DNA of 5,217 nucleotides from an uncultured Bacteroidales bacterium (GTDB lineage: Bacteria; Bacteroidota; Bacteroidia; Bacteroidales; UBA932). The translations under genes and the position numbers were made by a program. This document shows, one piece after another, positions 1 through 5,199 of the stretch. The stretch covers positions 1-5,217 of the forward strand of contig CAMJHW010000109.1 in the NCBI GenBank assembly GCA_946405645.1. The letters are read 5' to 3'. The notes below the pieces were generated by a model. It worked only from the letters and a program-made list of their open reading frames with translations, was not told the DNA's origin and searched no databases. How positions within the stretch are numbered: the first letter of the stretch is position 1; the number at the start of each line of letters is the position of its first letter.

Positions 1-246
1 CCCGGCAGGGTCAGGACCAACATCTCGCTGCGCGCCCTTGACAAGGGCGGAAAGCAGCACGGGCAGATGGACCCCGGCCAGGCCGGGGGACTGGACGCGG
101 ACAAAGCTGCGAAGCAGATAGTCCGCGCCATCGCCCACGGCCGCCGCGAGGTCCTCGTCGGCAGGGGCGAACTGGTCATGGTATATATCAAGAGATTCTT
201 CCCCGGGCTGTGCGCGCGCCTCTCGCAGCGCATCAAGCCCGTCTAA
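1..246 (+). CDS. SDR family oxidoreductase, C-terminal part (5' end outside window)
   Basis: Frame 1 is open from the left edge to a TAA at 244-246 and gives 81 residues. They begin with PGRVRTNISL, which matches the 'PG-x-x-x-T' loop that follows the catalytic YxxxK in short-chain dehydrogenases. Next comes a segment typical of the DHRS7-like branch: DPGQAGGLDADKAAKQIVRA, then a 'GRREVLVG' strand, then an aromatic and basic C-terminus (VYIKRFFPGLCARL). The Rossmann nucleotide-binding part and the catalytic Ser/Tyr/Lys are not in the window, so substrate and cofactor cannot be judged. Members of this family are NAD(P)-dependent oxidoreductases, and the hydrophobic end of this branch often suggests membrane association. 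The gene converges on the feo operon, and its stop overlaps the stop of the 53-aa Cys-rich gene. No functional link to feo is visible. Confidence 0.85.
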   Translation, partial: PGRVRTNISLRALDKGGKQHGQMDPGQAGGLDADKAAKQIVRAIAHGRREVLVGRGELVMVYIKRFFPGLCARLSQRIKPV

Positions 247-404
247 TCACACTTGCCGCCTTTTCCGTCGCAGTACGGGCAGCCTTCCTTCTTGGAGCAG
301 TCGCCGCAGGAGCAGCTGCTTCCTCCTTTGCGCGTCGCAGTATACAGCGCAAAGGCCACAAGGGCGATTACCACGGCCAGGACGATTATAGTGGCTGCAT
401 TCAT
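243..404 (-). CDS. FeoB-associated Cys-rich membrane protein (53 aa)
   Basis: This small protein begins MNAATIIVLAVVIALVAFAL, which is one N-terminal membrane span (about residues 4-22). A short basic turn (YTATRKGG) follows, then a Cys-rich tail with six cysteines: C31, C33, C36, C42, C45 and C52 (CSCGDC, CPYC, KC). This is the layout of the 'FeoB-associated' Cys-rich family that follows feoB in many anaerobes. The ATG at 402-404 overlaps the feoAB stop as ATGA, so translation is probably coupled. The frame stays open upstream to 542, but that extension is antisense-like shadow inside feoAB; the family length and the overlap favour the 53-aa start. The stop (TAG, 243-245) overlaps the SDR stop on the other strand. 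The likely role is a small membrane partner of FeoB. Metal or redox binding by the Cys tail is plausible but not demonstrated here. Confidence 0.88.
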   Translation of the reverse strand: MNAATIIVLAVVIALVAFALYTATRKGGSSCSCGDCSKKEGCPYCDGKGGKCD

Positions 405-2749
405 GCGAAAATCAGATAAGCGGCCAGAGCGAAAATCCATGCGATGACGCACTGGAACAAGATGACCAGAAACGCCCATTTGGAGCCGAGCTCGCGGCGT
501 ATGGACGCGATGGCGGCGACGCAGGGAGTATAGAGAAGGCAAAAGACGAGGAGGGGAACCGCCGTGGCCGCAGTCAGGGCAGCGGTCACGCCAAGGACCT
601 CCATCGTGGAGACCACGCTCTCCTTTGCAAGGAAGCCGGTGATGAGGGCGGTGACGATACGCCAGTCGCCGAGCCCGAGCGGGGCGAAGAGCGGAGCGAT
701 CAGACCCGCCAGCCAGGCGAGGATGCTATGGCTGCCGTCTTCGACGAAATTGAGCTTGAAGTCGAAGGATTGGAGAAGCCAGATGACGATCGTAGCCACG
801 AAAATGACGGTGAATGCGCGCTGGATAAAGTCCTTGGTCTTGTCCCAAAGCAAATGCCAGACGTTACGCGCCCTCGGGATACGGTACACGGGCAACTCCA
901 TGACGAAGGGAGATGAATCCTTCTGTCCATGGAACAGTTTGGAGACCAATGCGGTCAATATGCCCACTACTATTCCAAGGAGATAAAGCGATACCATTAC
1001 CACACCTGCCCTCCCAGGGAAGAAAGCACTCGCCAGGAAGCCATAGATGGCTATCTTGGCGGAGCAGCTCATGAACGGGATGAGCAGGATGGTAAGGCGC
1101 CTGTCATGCGAGGACGGAAGGGTGCGGGTGGCCATTACTCCGGGAACGGAGCATCCGAAACCTATGAGCATCGGCACGATACTCCGGCCGGAGAGGCCGA
1201 GGCGGCGCAGGAGTTTGTCGGAGACAAACGCAATGCGCGCCATGTAGCCGCTGTCCTCAAGCATCGACAGGAAAAAAAACAGCACTATGATAATGGGGAC
1301 GAAGCTAAGCACGGAGCCTACTCCCCCGAATATCCCGTCTACGACCAGCGAACGAACGGGTTCGCTGACGTCCCAGCGGATGAATGCGGCGTCCACTGCC
1401 GCTCCGAGACCCTCTATTCCTGCCGCAAGCAAATCCTGCAGCCAGAGGCCGATGACATCGAACGTCAGCCAGAAGATCAAGGCAATGATGACGATAAAGG
1501 CGGGAATTGCCGTCCATTTGCCGGTCAGGATACGGTCTATCCTGAGACTGCGACGGTATTCCTTGCTTTCCTGTGGCTTGGATACGGTCTGCGAACAGAG
1601 ACGGCTGATGAACGAGAAGCGCATGTCGGCCATGGCCGCATGGCGGTCCAGGCCGCGCTCCTCTTCCATCTGGGTGATGATATGCTCCACCATCTCTTCC
1701 TCGTTGCGCTCGAGGCCGAGCTGCGCGGTGACGGCCGCGTCGCCGACGACAAGTCGGCTGGCGGCGAAACGCGCCGGCAGGCCTACGCGCTGCGCATGGT
1801 CCTCGACCAGATGCATCAGGCTGTGGAGACAGCGGTGCACAGCACCGCCATGGTCATCCTTGCTGCAGAAGTCCTGGCGTCCGGGCTTCTCCTGATACTT
1901 GGCGATGTGGATGGCGTGCTCGACAAGTTCGTTAACGCCCTCTCCGCTGGCAGCGGAAATCGGAACGACCGGGATGCCCAGCAAGCGCTCCATCTCGTTG
2001 ACGCGGACGGATCCGCCGTTGCCCCTGAGCTCATCCATCATATTGAGTGCGAGCACCATGGGAACATCCAGTTCCATCAGCTGCATCGTCAGATAGAGGT
2101 TGCGTTCGATATTGTTGGCATCTACAATATTGATAATCGCCTTGGGTTTTTCATTGAGGATGAAATCCCTGGACACAAGCTCTTCGGCGGTATAAGTCGA
2201 AAGCGAATAGATGCCCGGGAGATCGGTCACACGCGTGTCGGGATGTCCTTTGATTACACCGTCCTTGCGGCTGACCGTCACGCCCGGGAAATTGCCCACG
2301 TGCTGGTTGGAACCGGTCAGTTGATTGAAGAGCGTAGTCTTGCCGCAGTTCTGCTGGCCCGCAAGGGCAAATGTAAGGATTTCTCCCTTTGGAAGGGGAT
2401 GCTCGTCTTCCTTGGAATGGAAACGTCCGCCTTCGCCGAGCCCCGGGTGGGCATTATGCTCATGAAGGGAAAGATTGTATCCAAAGTCCTCGTCGATCGG
2501 GCCGAGATGCTCCGGCTCACGGCTGTACTCCTTGTCGACATCGATGTTGAGAGCTTCCGAGACCCTGAGCGTCAAGGCATAGCCATGAATCTTTATCTCC
2601 ATCGGGTCGCCCATGGGAGCCATCTTTACCAGACGCACCTCGGCACCCGGAATGATGCCCATATCCAGGAAGTGCTGGCGAAGGGCTCCTTCGCCTCCAA
2701 CATTTCTGACCACGGCCGATTCGCCGACCTTCAAATCCTTCAATGTCAT
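401..2749 (-). CDS. feoB: Fused ferrous iron transporter FeoA-FeoB
   Basis: This 782-aa inner-membrane Fe(II) importer has FeoA fused to its N-terminus. Residues 1-73 are the FeoA SH3-like domain (MTLKDLKVGE, LDMGIIPG, MEIKIHGYALTLR). Residues 74-123 are a His- and acid-rich linker. The G-protein domain follows: G1 GQQNCGKT (131-138), G2 Thr158 in GNFPGVTV, G3 DLPG (176-179), G4 NMMD (236-239) and G5 SAASG (265-269). A helical region runs to about 400. The membrane part starts near 412 and has about eight or more hydrophobic segments. It carries the two Gate motifs with GCSVPG (532-537) and SCSAKI (561-566), plus GFLAKE (705-710) and TPCVAA (741-746). All G motifs are intact and length is normal for a Bacteroidota FeoAB fusion, so it looks functional. 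The start at 2747-2749 leads directly into FeoA and lies about 20 bases downstream of a TAnnTTTG element. The 3' end overlaps the Cys-rich partner by four bases. Confidence 0.97.
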   Translation of the reverse strand: MTLKDLKVGESAVVRNVGGEGALRQHFLDMGIIPGAEVRLVKMAPMGDPMEIKIHGYALTLRVSEALNIDVDKEYSREPEHLGPIDEDFGYNLSLHEHNAHPGLGEGGRFHSKEDEHPLPKGEILTFALAGQQNCGKTTLFNQLTGSNQHVGNFPGVTVSRKDGVIKGHPDTRVTDLPGIYSLSTYTAEELVSRDFILNEKPKAIINIVDANNIERNLYLTMQLMELDVPMVLALNMMDELRGNGGSVRVNEMERLLGIPVVPISAASGEGVNELVEHAIHIAKYQEKPGRQDFCSKDDHGGAVHRCLHSLMHLVEDHAQRVGLPARFAASRLVVGDAAVTAQLGLERNEEEMVEHIITQMEEERGLDRHAAMADMRFSFISRLCSQTVSKPQESKEYRRSLRIDRILTGKWTAIPAFIVIIALIFWLTFDVIGLWLQDLLAAGIEGLGAAVDAAFIRWDVSEPVRSLVVDGIFGGVGSVLSFVPIIIVLFFFLSMLEDSGYMARIAFVSDKLLRRLGLSGRSIVPMLIGFGCSVPGVMATRTLPSSHDRRLTILLIPFMSCSAKIAIYGFLASAFFPGRAGVVMVSLYLLGIVVGILTALVSKLFHGQKDSSPFVMELPVYRIPRARNVWHLLWDKTKDFIQRAFTVIFVATIVIWLLQSFDFKLNFVEDGSHSILAWLAGLIAPLFAPLGLGDWRIVTALITGFLAKESVVSTMEVLGVTAALTAATAVPLLVFCLLYTPCVAAIASIRRELGSKWAFLVILFQCVIAWIFALAAYLIFA

Positions 2750-2763
2750 ATCGCTTGCTTTGG

Positions 2764-2773
2764 ATTTGCAAAT
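2764..2773. promoter_or_regulatory. Perfect 10-bp palindrome at the feoAB promoter (possible operator)
   Basis: ATTTGCAAAT is a perfect palindrome. It shares five bases with the predicted -7 element of feoAB (2769-2776) and lies 15-24 bases upstream of the feoAB start codon. A protein bound here would block or reshape RNA polymerase binding. Palindromes of this size occur by chance in AT-rich DNA, so it is a candidate only. Confidence 0.3.
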
Positions 2774-2776
2774 TTA
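2769..2776 (-). promoter_or_regulatory. Predicted -7 promoter element of feoAB
   Basis: Read on the - strand, this is TAAATTTG, an exact match to the Bacteroidota -7 consensus TAnnTTTG. It lies about 20 bases before the feoAB ATG, which predicts a short leader of roughly 15 nt. I see no clear TTTG -33 element at the usual distance (around 2795-2801), so the promoter may be weak or activator-dependent. Confidence 0.5.
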
Positions 2777-2836
2777 CGGCATTTTTCACTATGCGGCATC
2801 CCTATTTATGGGGATTTTTATATGCTTCAAGGTTCA

Positions 2837-2856
2837 ATAGCATTTTTAAATGCTAT
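2837..2856. promoter_or_regulatory. 20-bp inverted repeat at the regulator promoter (candidate operator)
   Basis: The arms ATAGCATTT (2837-2845) and AAATGCTAT (2848-2856) are perfect 9-bp reverse complements with a 2-bp centre. The right arm overlaps the predicted -7 element of the regulator gene (2854-2861), and the palindrome occupies the -7/-33 spacer. This is a classic place for a dimeric repressor or autoregulator. GCATTTTT recurs at 2779-2786, 61 bp to the left, near the feoAB promoter. The adjacent LuxR-type regulator is the obvious candidate ligand; this is inference. Confidence 0.5.
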
Positions 2857-2861
2857 CTTTG
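2854..2861 (+). promoter_or_regulatory. Predicted -7 promoter element of the regulator-queH operon
   Basis: TATCTTTG matches the Bacteroidota TAnnTTTG -7 consensus and ends 23 bases before the ATG at 2885, so transcription would start about 15-20 bases upstream of translation. A convincing -33 TTTG is not seen at the expected distance. The element also supports the 2885 start over the in-frame ATG at 2822, which would lie upstream of the transcript start. Confidence 0.5.
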
Positions 2862-2884
2862 CTTTGATAGACAATCTGTTTACA

Positions 2885-3814
2885 ATGACGACGGAGATCA
2901 ATCCCAACATCAGGCTGTCGGAGCTTGTGGACCGCAATTTCCAGATCCTTGGGCTCTTGGAGCGCCTGGGCATCAGCGGCAATTTCGGAGACAGGACCGT
3001 GGAGGACGTCTGCACTTCGCACGGGATAGACCCTTCGACGTTCTTGCTTCTCTATCATTTCTATATCGACAGGCAGTTCAAACCTACGGAGAAAATGCTT
3101 AGGGACGCAAGCATAGAGGATCTGGCAGATTATCTTCACCGCTCGCACGAGTACTATCTCAACGTTGCGCTCAAATCCCTGTCCAATCTGCTCGAGAGTC
3201 TGTTGGCGCCTTGCAGCGAGGCGCAGAAGAAGGTATTCCATAAGTTCTACGACGATTACGAGGAAGAGCTTAACAGGCATTTCGGTTTCGAGGAAGAGAA
3301 CGTCATGCCCTATGTCAGGATACTGGTTGAGGGAAGGGGGAGGAAGAAGGCTTCACTAGAGTCCTTCACTGATGACCACAACAGCATCAACGAGAAGATC
3401 TCTGACCTCAAGAGTCTGGTGATGAATTCGTTGCCAGAAGGTTGCGATTCTTCGGTCAGGATGCAGACACTGTATCTGATATGTTCGCTCGAGTACGACC
3501 TGGACCGCCATACGGCGGTCGAGGAGGGAGCGCTCGAGCCCATGTTGGAGATGCTCGAGAACAACGGTAAATACGGTAAGCGCAAGGCGGCCGAAGAGGA
3601 GCGGGAAGCCTTGTCAGAAAGGGAGAAAGAGATTCTCGTGGGTGTGGCCAAGGGGTTGCTCAACAAGGAGATAGCCGACCAGAACAACATCTCCGTATAT
3701 ACCGTCATCTCCCACCGCAAGAACATCACACGCAAGACCGGCATCAAGTCCGTGGCCGGCCTGACCGTATATGCGCTGATGAACGGACTGATAGATATGA
3801 GTTCCATAGAATGA
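2885..3814 (+). CDS. DUF542-like/hemerythrin-like domain transcriptional regulator with LuxR-type HTH
   Basis: This 309-aa protein has three parts. Residues about 9-55 (IRLSELVDRN ... VEDVCTSHGID) resemble the DUF542/ScdA-N domain of RIC/YtfE iron-sulfur repair proteins, but the usual Cys-Cys pair is replaced (LGISGNFGD, 28-36). Residues about 80-225 are hemerythrin-like. Candidate di-iron ligands H88, H132, E136, H165, H209 and E213 have nearly the same spacing as the ligands I recall for E. coli YtfE (H84, H129, E133, H160, H204, E208). Residues about 243-303 are a LuxR/GerE HTH (LSEREKEILVGVAKGLLNKE ... TVISHRKNI). No membrane span or receiver domain is seen. The likely role is a cytoplasmic transcription factor sensing Fe, O2, NO or redox state through a di-iron centre. 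It is divergent from feoAB and overlaps queH by ATGA. The ATG at 2885 was chosen because it starts just before the DUF542-like part and follows a -7 element; another in-frame ATG is at 2822. Confidence 0.87.
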   Translation: MTTEINPNIRLSELVDRNFQILGLLERLGISGNFGDRTVEDVCTSHGIDPSTFLLLYHFYIDRQFKPTEKMLRDASIEDLADYLHRSHEYYLNVALKSLSNLLESLLAPCSEAQKKVFHKFYDDYEEELNRHFGFEEENVMPYVRILVEGRGRKKASLESFTDDHNSINEKISDLKSLVMNSLPEGCDSSVRMQTLYLICSLEYDLDRHTAVEEGALEPMLEMLENNGKYGKRKAAEEEREALSEREKEILVGVAKGLLNKEIADQNNISVYTVISHRKNITRKTGIKSVAGLTVYALMNGLIDMSSIE

Positions 3815-4452
3815 GTGCCGGAGAAACTGCCGACCGGTCCAAGGTGTCCGGAGTGAAACATAAGCTCGTGCTGGAGGTTCCGGGCGGCGCACGGCGTGTG
3901 CTGCTGCACACCTGCTGCGCGCCGTGCTCCTCTGCCATTATCGAAATCATGCTCCAGCAAGGCATCACTCCGACAATATTCTATTCCAACTCCAATATCT
4001 TCCCCCTGGAGGAGTACCTGCACCGCAAGGACGAGTGCACGCGCTACGCGCAGTCGCTCGGGCTCGAAATCGTCGATGACGATTACGAGCACGCGGACTG
4101 GCGCAGCTGCGCGGCGCTGGGGCTCGAGAACGAGCCCGAGCGCGGCGCGCGCTGCCTCGCCTGCTTCAAGTACCGCCTTCTCCGTGCCGCACGCTACGCG
4201 TCACATCACGGATACACAGTCCTGACCACGACGTTGGCGTCCTCCCGCTGGAAAGACCTGGCCCAGGTCGATGCCGCCGGCCGCTGGGCCTGCGACACCG
4301 TCAACTCCGCCCTCCCTCCCGTCACCGTCACCTGGTGGGGCCAGAACTGGCGCAAAGGCGGACTACAGGACCGCCGGAACCAGATCATCCGAGAGATGAA
4401 CTTCTACAACCAGCAATACTGCGGCTGCGAGTATTCCCTCCGGAACAAATAA
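3811..4452 (+). CDS. queH: Epoxyqueuosine reductase QueH
   Basis: This 213-aa protein matches the QueH (DUF208) family, which reduces epoxyqueuosine to queuosine at the wobble position of GUN-anticodon tRNAs and is non-homologous to QueG. Visible signatures are HTCCAPCSS (33-41), FYSNSNIFPLEEYLHRK (57-73, substrate-side loop), CLACFKYRL (115-123) and YCGCEYSL (203-210). The metal and redox cysteines C35, C36, C39, C115, C118, C204 and C206 are all present. TmQueH is known to carry an Fe-S cluster and a nearby iron, so the enzyme depends on iron. The ATG at 3811 overlaps the regulator stop (ATGA), which indicates co-transcription and coupled translation. About 28 residues precede the first strand (RRVLLHTCC), more than the few usual in the family, so the true start could be one of the in-frame GTGs slightly downstream. 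The stop is followed by a terminator hairpin. Confidence 0.93.
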   Translation: MSAGETADRSKVSGVKHKLVLEVPGGARRVLLHTCCAPCSSAIIEIMLQQGITPTIFYSNSNIFPLEEYLHRKDECTRYAQSLGLEIVDDDYEHADWRSCAALGLENEPERGARCLACFKYRLLRAARYASHHGYTVLTTTLASSRWKDLAQVDAAGRWACDTVNSALPPVTVTWWGQNWRKGGLQDRRNQIIREMNFYNQQYCGCEYSLRNK

Positions 4453-4471
4453 CCCCCGTCCAATCCATAAC

Positions 4472-4510
4472 AAAAATGGCCCTGCAGTATCCTGCAAGGC
4501 CACTAATTTT
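4472..4510. terminator. Probable bidirectional terminator between queH and the small membrane gene
   Basis: The stem is TGGCC (4477-4481) with GGCCA (4498-4502) and TGCAG (4483-4487) with CTGCA (4492-4496). A single C-A mismatch separates the two halves, and the loop is TATC. On the + strand the hairpin is followed by CTAATTTT; on the - strand it is followed by ATTTTTG. It sits 24 bases past the queH stop and 26 bases past the stop of the convergent 58-aa gene, so it can serve both. Confidence 0.72.
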
Positions 4511-4527
4511 CTGACAATAAGGGAAGG

Positions 4528-4704
4528 TTAAACCTTGTCCCTGAGAAGGAAATAGTACACGATGAAACCGATCCAGCTGAAAGCCAGGACGGCGATCGAA
4601 AGAAGGATCTTACCGATGATGCCGAGTTTGGGTTTCTTGAAGATGTCGAGGACGCACCAGATGGCGACTACGATACCGAGGATGTAAACAATCTTAGCTA
4701 ACAT
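4528..4704 (-). CDS. Small PLDc_N-like membrane protein (58 aa)
   Basis: The - strand ATG at 4702-4704 gives a protein that begins MLAKIVYILGIVVAIWCVLD and ends YYFLLRDKV. It has two hydrophobic spans (about residues 4-18 and 31-53) joined by a short basic turn, DIFKKPKLG (20-28). The pattern 'W-x-x-x-D-I-F-K-K-P ... IG-x-I-V-Y-Y-F' resembles the phospholipase D N-terminal (PLDc_N) membrane domain found in cardiolipin synthases and in free-standing small proteins. No HKD catalytic motif is present or could fit, so it is not itself a phospholipase. Its function is unknown. It converges with queH across the shared terminator and has no same-strand neighbour within the window. Confidence 0.8.
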   Translation of the reverse strand: MLAKIVYILGIVVAIWCVLDIFKKPKLGIIGKILLSIAVLAFSWIGFIVYYFLLRDKV

Positions 4705-4730
4705 TGTATCAGGTTTTTAGAAATTTGTCC

Positions 4731-4738
4731 TAAATATA
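4731..4738 (-). promoter_or_regulatory. Weak candidate -7 element for the 58-aa membrane protein
   Basis: On the - strand this reads TATATTTA, one base off the Bacteroidota TAnnTTTG consensus, 26 bases upstream of the ATG. No clear -33 element is visible. The surrounding 4705-4750 stretch is AT-rich, as expected of a promoter. Confidence 0.28.
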
Positions 4739-4740
4739 AC

Positions 4741-5110
4741 AATTCTTCCCCAATTATCCACCCCCGCCCCCTCTTTTTTTCTTTCCGCCTGATTACTCTA
4801 TCCTCGGTTTTCTTCCCCTCTCACTTCCCACTCGCCCCAATCCCTCATTCCCCTCCACATTCCCATTACAGTCTATTCTCGCCTGATCTTCTGAATCCGA
4901 TTTCAGGAACAAAACCACCCTTTTTGTGCTTTTTTCTCCTCACTATCCCCTATACTTCCCTCACCTTCTCCATTTCTCCACTTCTCGATATTTTCATCAT
5001 TCCCACCTTTCCTCCTCGTCCCTTTTACTTCCGCTTCTTCCTATCCATCTTCCCCTCCTACCCTGTTCTGAACCAGACACTGACCACTCCCCAACTATTC
5101 CTGATCCTAA
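4741..5110. other. Noncoding pyrimidine-rich tract (+ strand)
   Basis: A hand count over 4741-5100 gives about 80 purines in 360 bases, so about 78% C or T on the + strand. Apart from 4871-4920 the figure is closer to 85%. Runs such as CCCCCGCCCCCTCTTTTTTT (4771-4790) are typical. No credible gene is seen on either strand. The only longer frame (GTG at 4926 to 5144) codes for a low-complexity Ser/Leu/Pro/His string that simply reflects the composition, and it runs into the hairpin repeats. CCTGAT occurs three times (4788, 4882 and 5100), but no longer repeat was found. Possible readings are a long untranslated leader for a gene beyond the right edge, or structural DNA. Confidence 0.6.
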
Positions 5111-5111
5111 C

Positions 5112-5148
5112 TGCTTTAGACGGTCCAAAAGATGGACCGTCTAAGGCA
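5112..5148. repeat. 37-nt hairpin repeat, copy 1
   Basis: The arms TAGACGGTCC (5117-5126) and GGACCGTCTA (5134-5143) are perfect reverse complements around a 7-nt loop AAAAGAT. The stem extends outward by a T-A pair, a T-G position and TGC/GCA, giving about 15 paired positions as RNA. Copy 2 has identical inner arms and a different loop. No T-run directly follows on the + strand, so it is not a standard terminator in that direction. Confidence 0.85.
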
Positions 5149-5162
5149 AAAACGCCCCAAAA

Positions 5163-5199
5163 TGCTATAGACGGTCCAGGAATTGGACCGTCTACAGCA
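5163..5199. repeat. 37-nt hairpin repeat, copy 2
   Basis: The inner arms are the same as in copy 1: TAGACGGTCC (5168-5177) and GGACCGTCTA (5185-5194), with loop AGGAATT. An A-C mismatch follows, then outer arms TGCT/AGCA. It begins 51 nt after copy 1 begins, and the 14-nt spacer is AAAACGCCCCAAAA. The remaining 18 bases to the window edge (5200-5217) show nothing recognisable. Confidence 0.85.

Noticed and set aside
72..88. GC palindrome CCCCGGCC-A-GGCCGGGG inside the SDR gene, considered as a terminator for the feo operon
   Set aside because: It lies in coding sequence (Pro-Gly-Gln-Ala-Gly-Gly), the 1-nt centre makes a poor loop, and no T-run follows on the - strand.
405..542. N-terminal extension of the Cys-rich small protein up to 542
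   Set aside because: It lies wholly inside feoAB in another frame, has a basic non-family sequence, and would remove the normal ATGA coupling and N-terminal membrane span.
929..2884. A + strand open frame running antisense through feoAB and continuing in frame into the regulator (961 codons in total)
   Set aside because: The part before 2885 is the antisense of feoAB, which has full family motifs. Its translation is compositionally odd with no recognisable domain, and it crosses the promoter region. It is a by-product of GC-rich codon bias, not a fusion protein.
2822..2884. Earlier in-frame ATG at 2822 for the regulator, adding 21 residues
   Set aside because: The extra residues are encoded by the AT-rich region that holds the inverted repeat and the TATCTTTG element, and family similarity begins after the 2885 start.
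3310..4092. 260-codon - strand frame opposite the regulator and queH
   Set aside because: It straddles two well-supported + strand genes, has no recognisable domain, and is Ser/Arg/Leu-rich as expected for an antisense shadow.
4926..5144. 72-codon + strand frame with a GTG start in the pyrimidine tract
   Set aside because: The Ser/Leu/Pro/His-rich translation reflects only C/T composition, there is no clear start signal, and it ends inside the hairpin repeat.
5112..5199. CRISPR array
   Set aside because: There are only two units, the spacing is 14 nt, the unit is almost entirely palindromic, and no cas gene is in the window.
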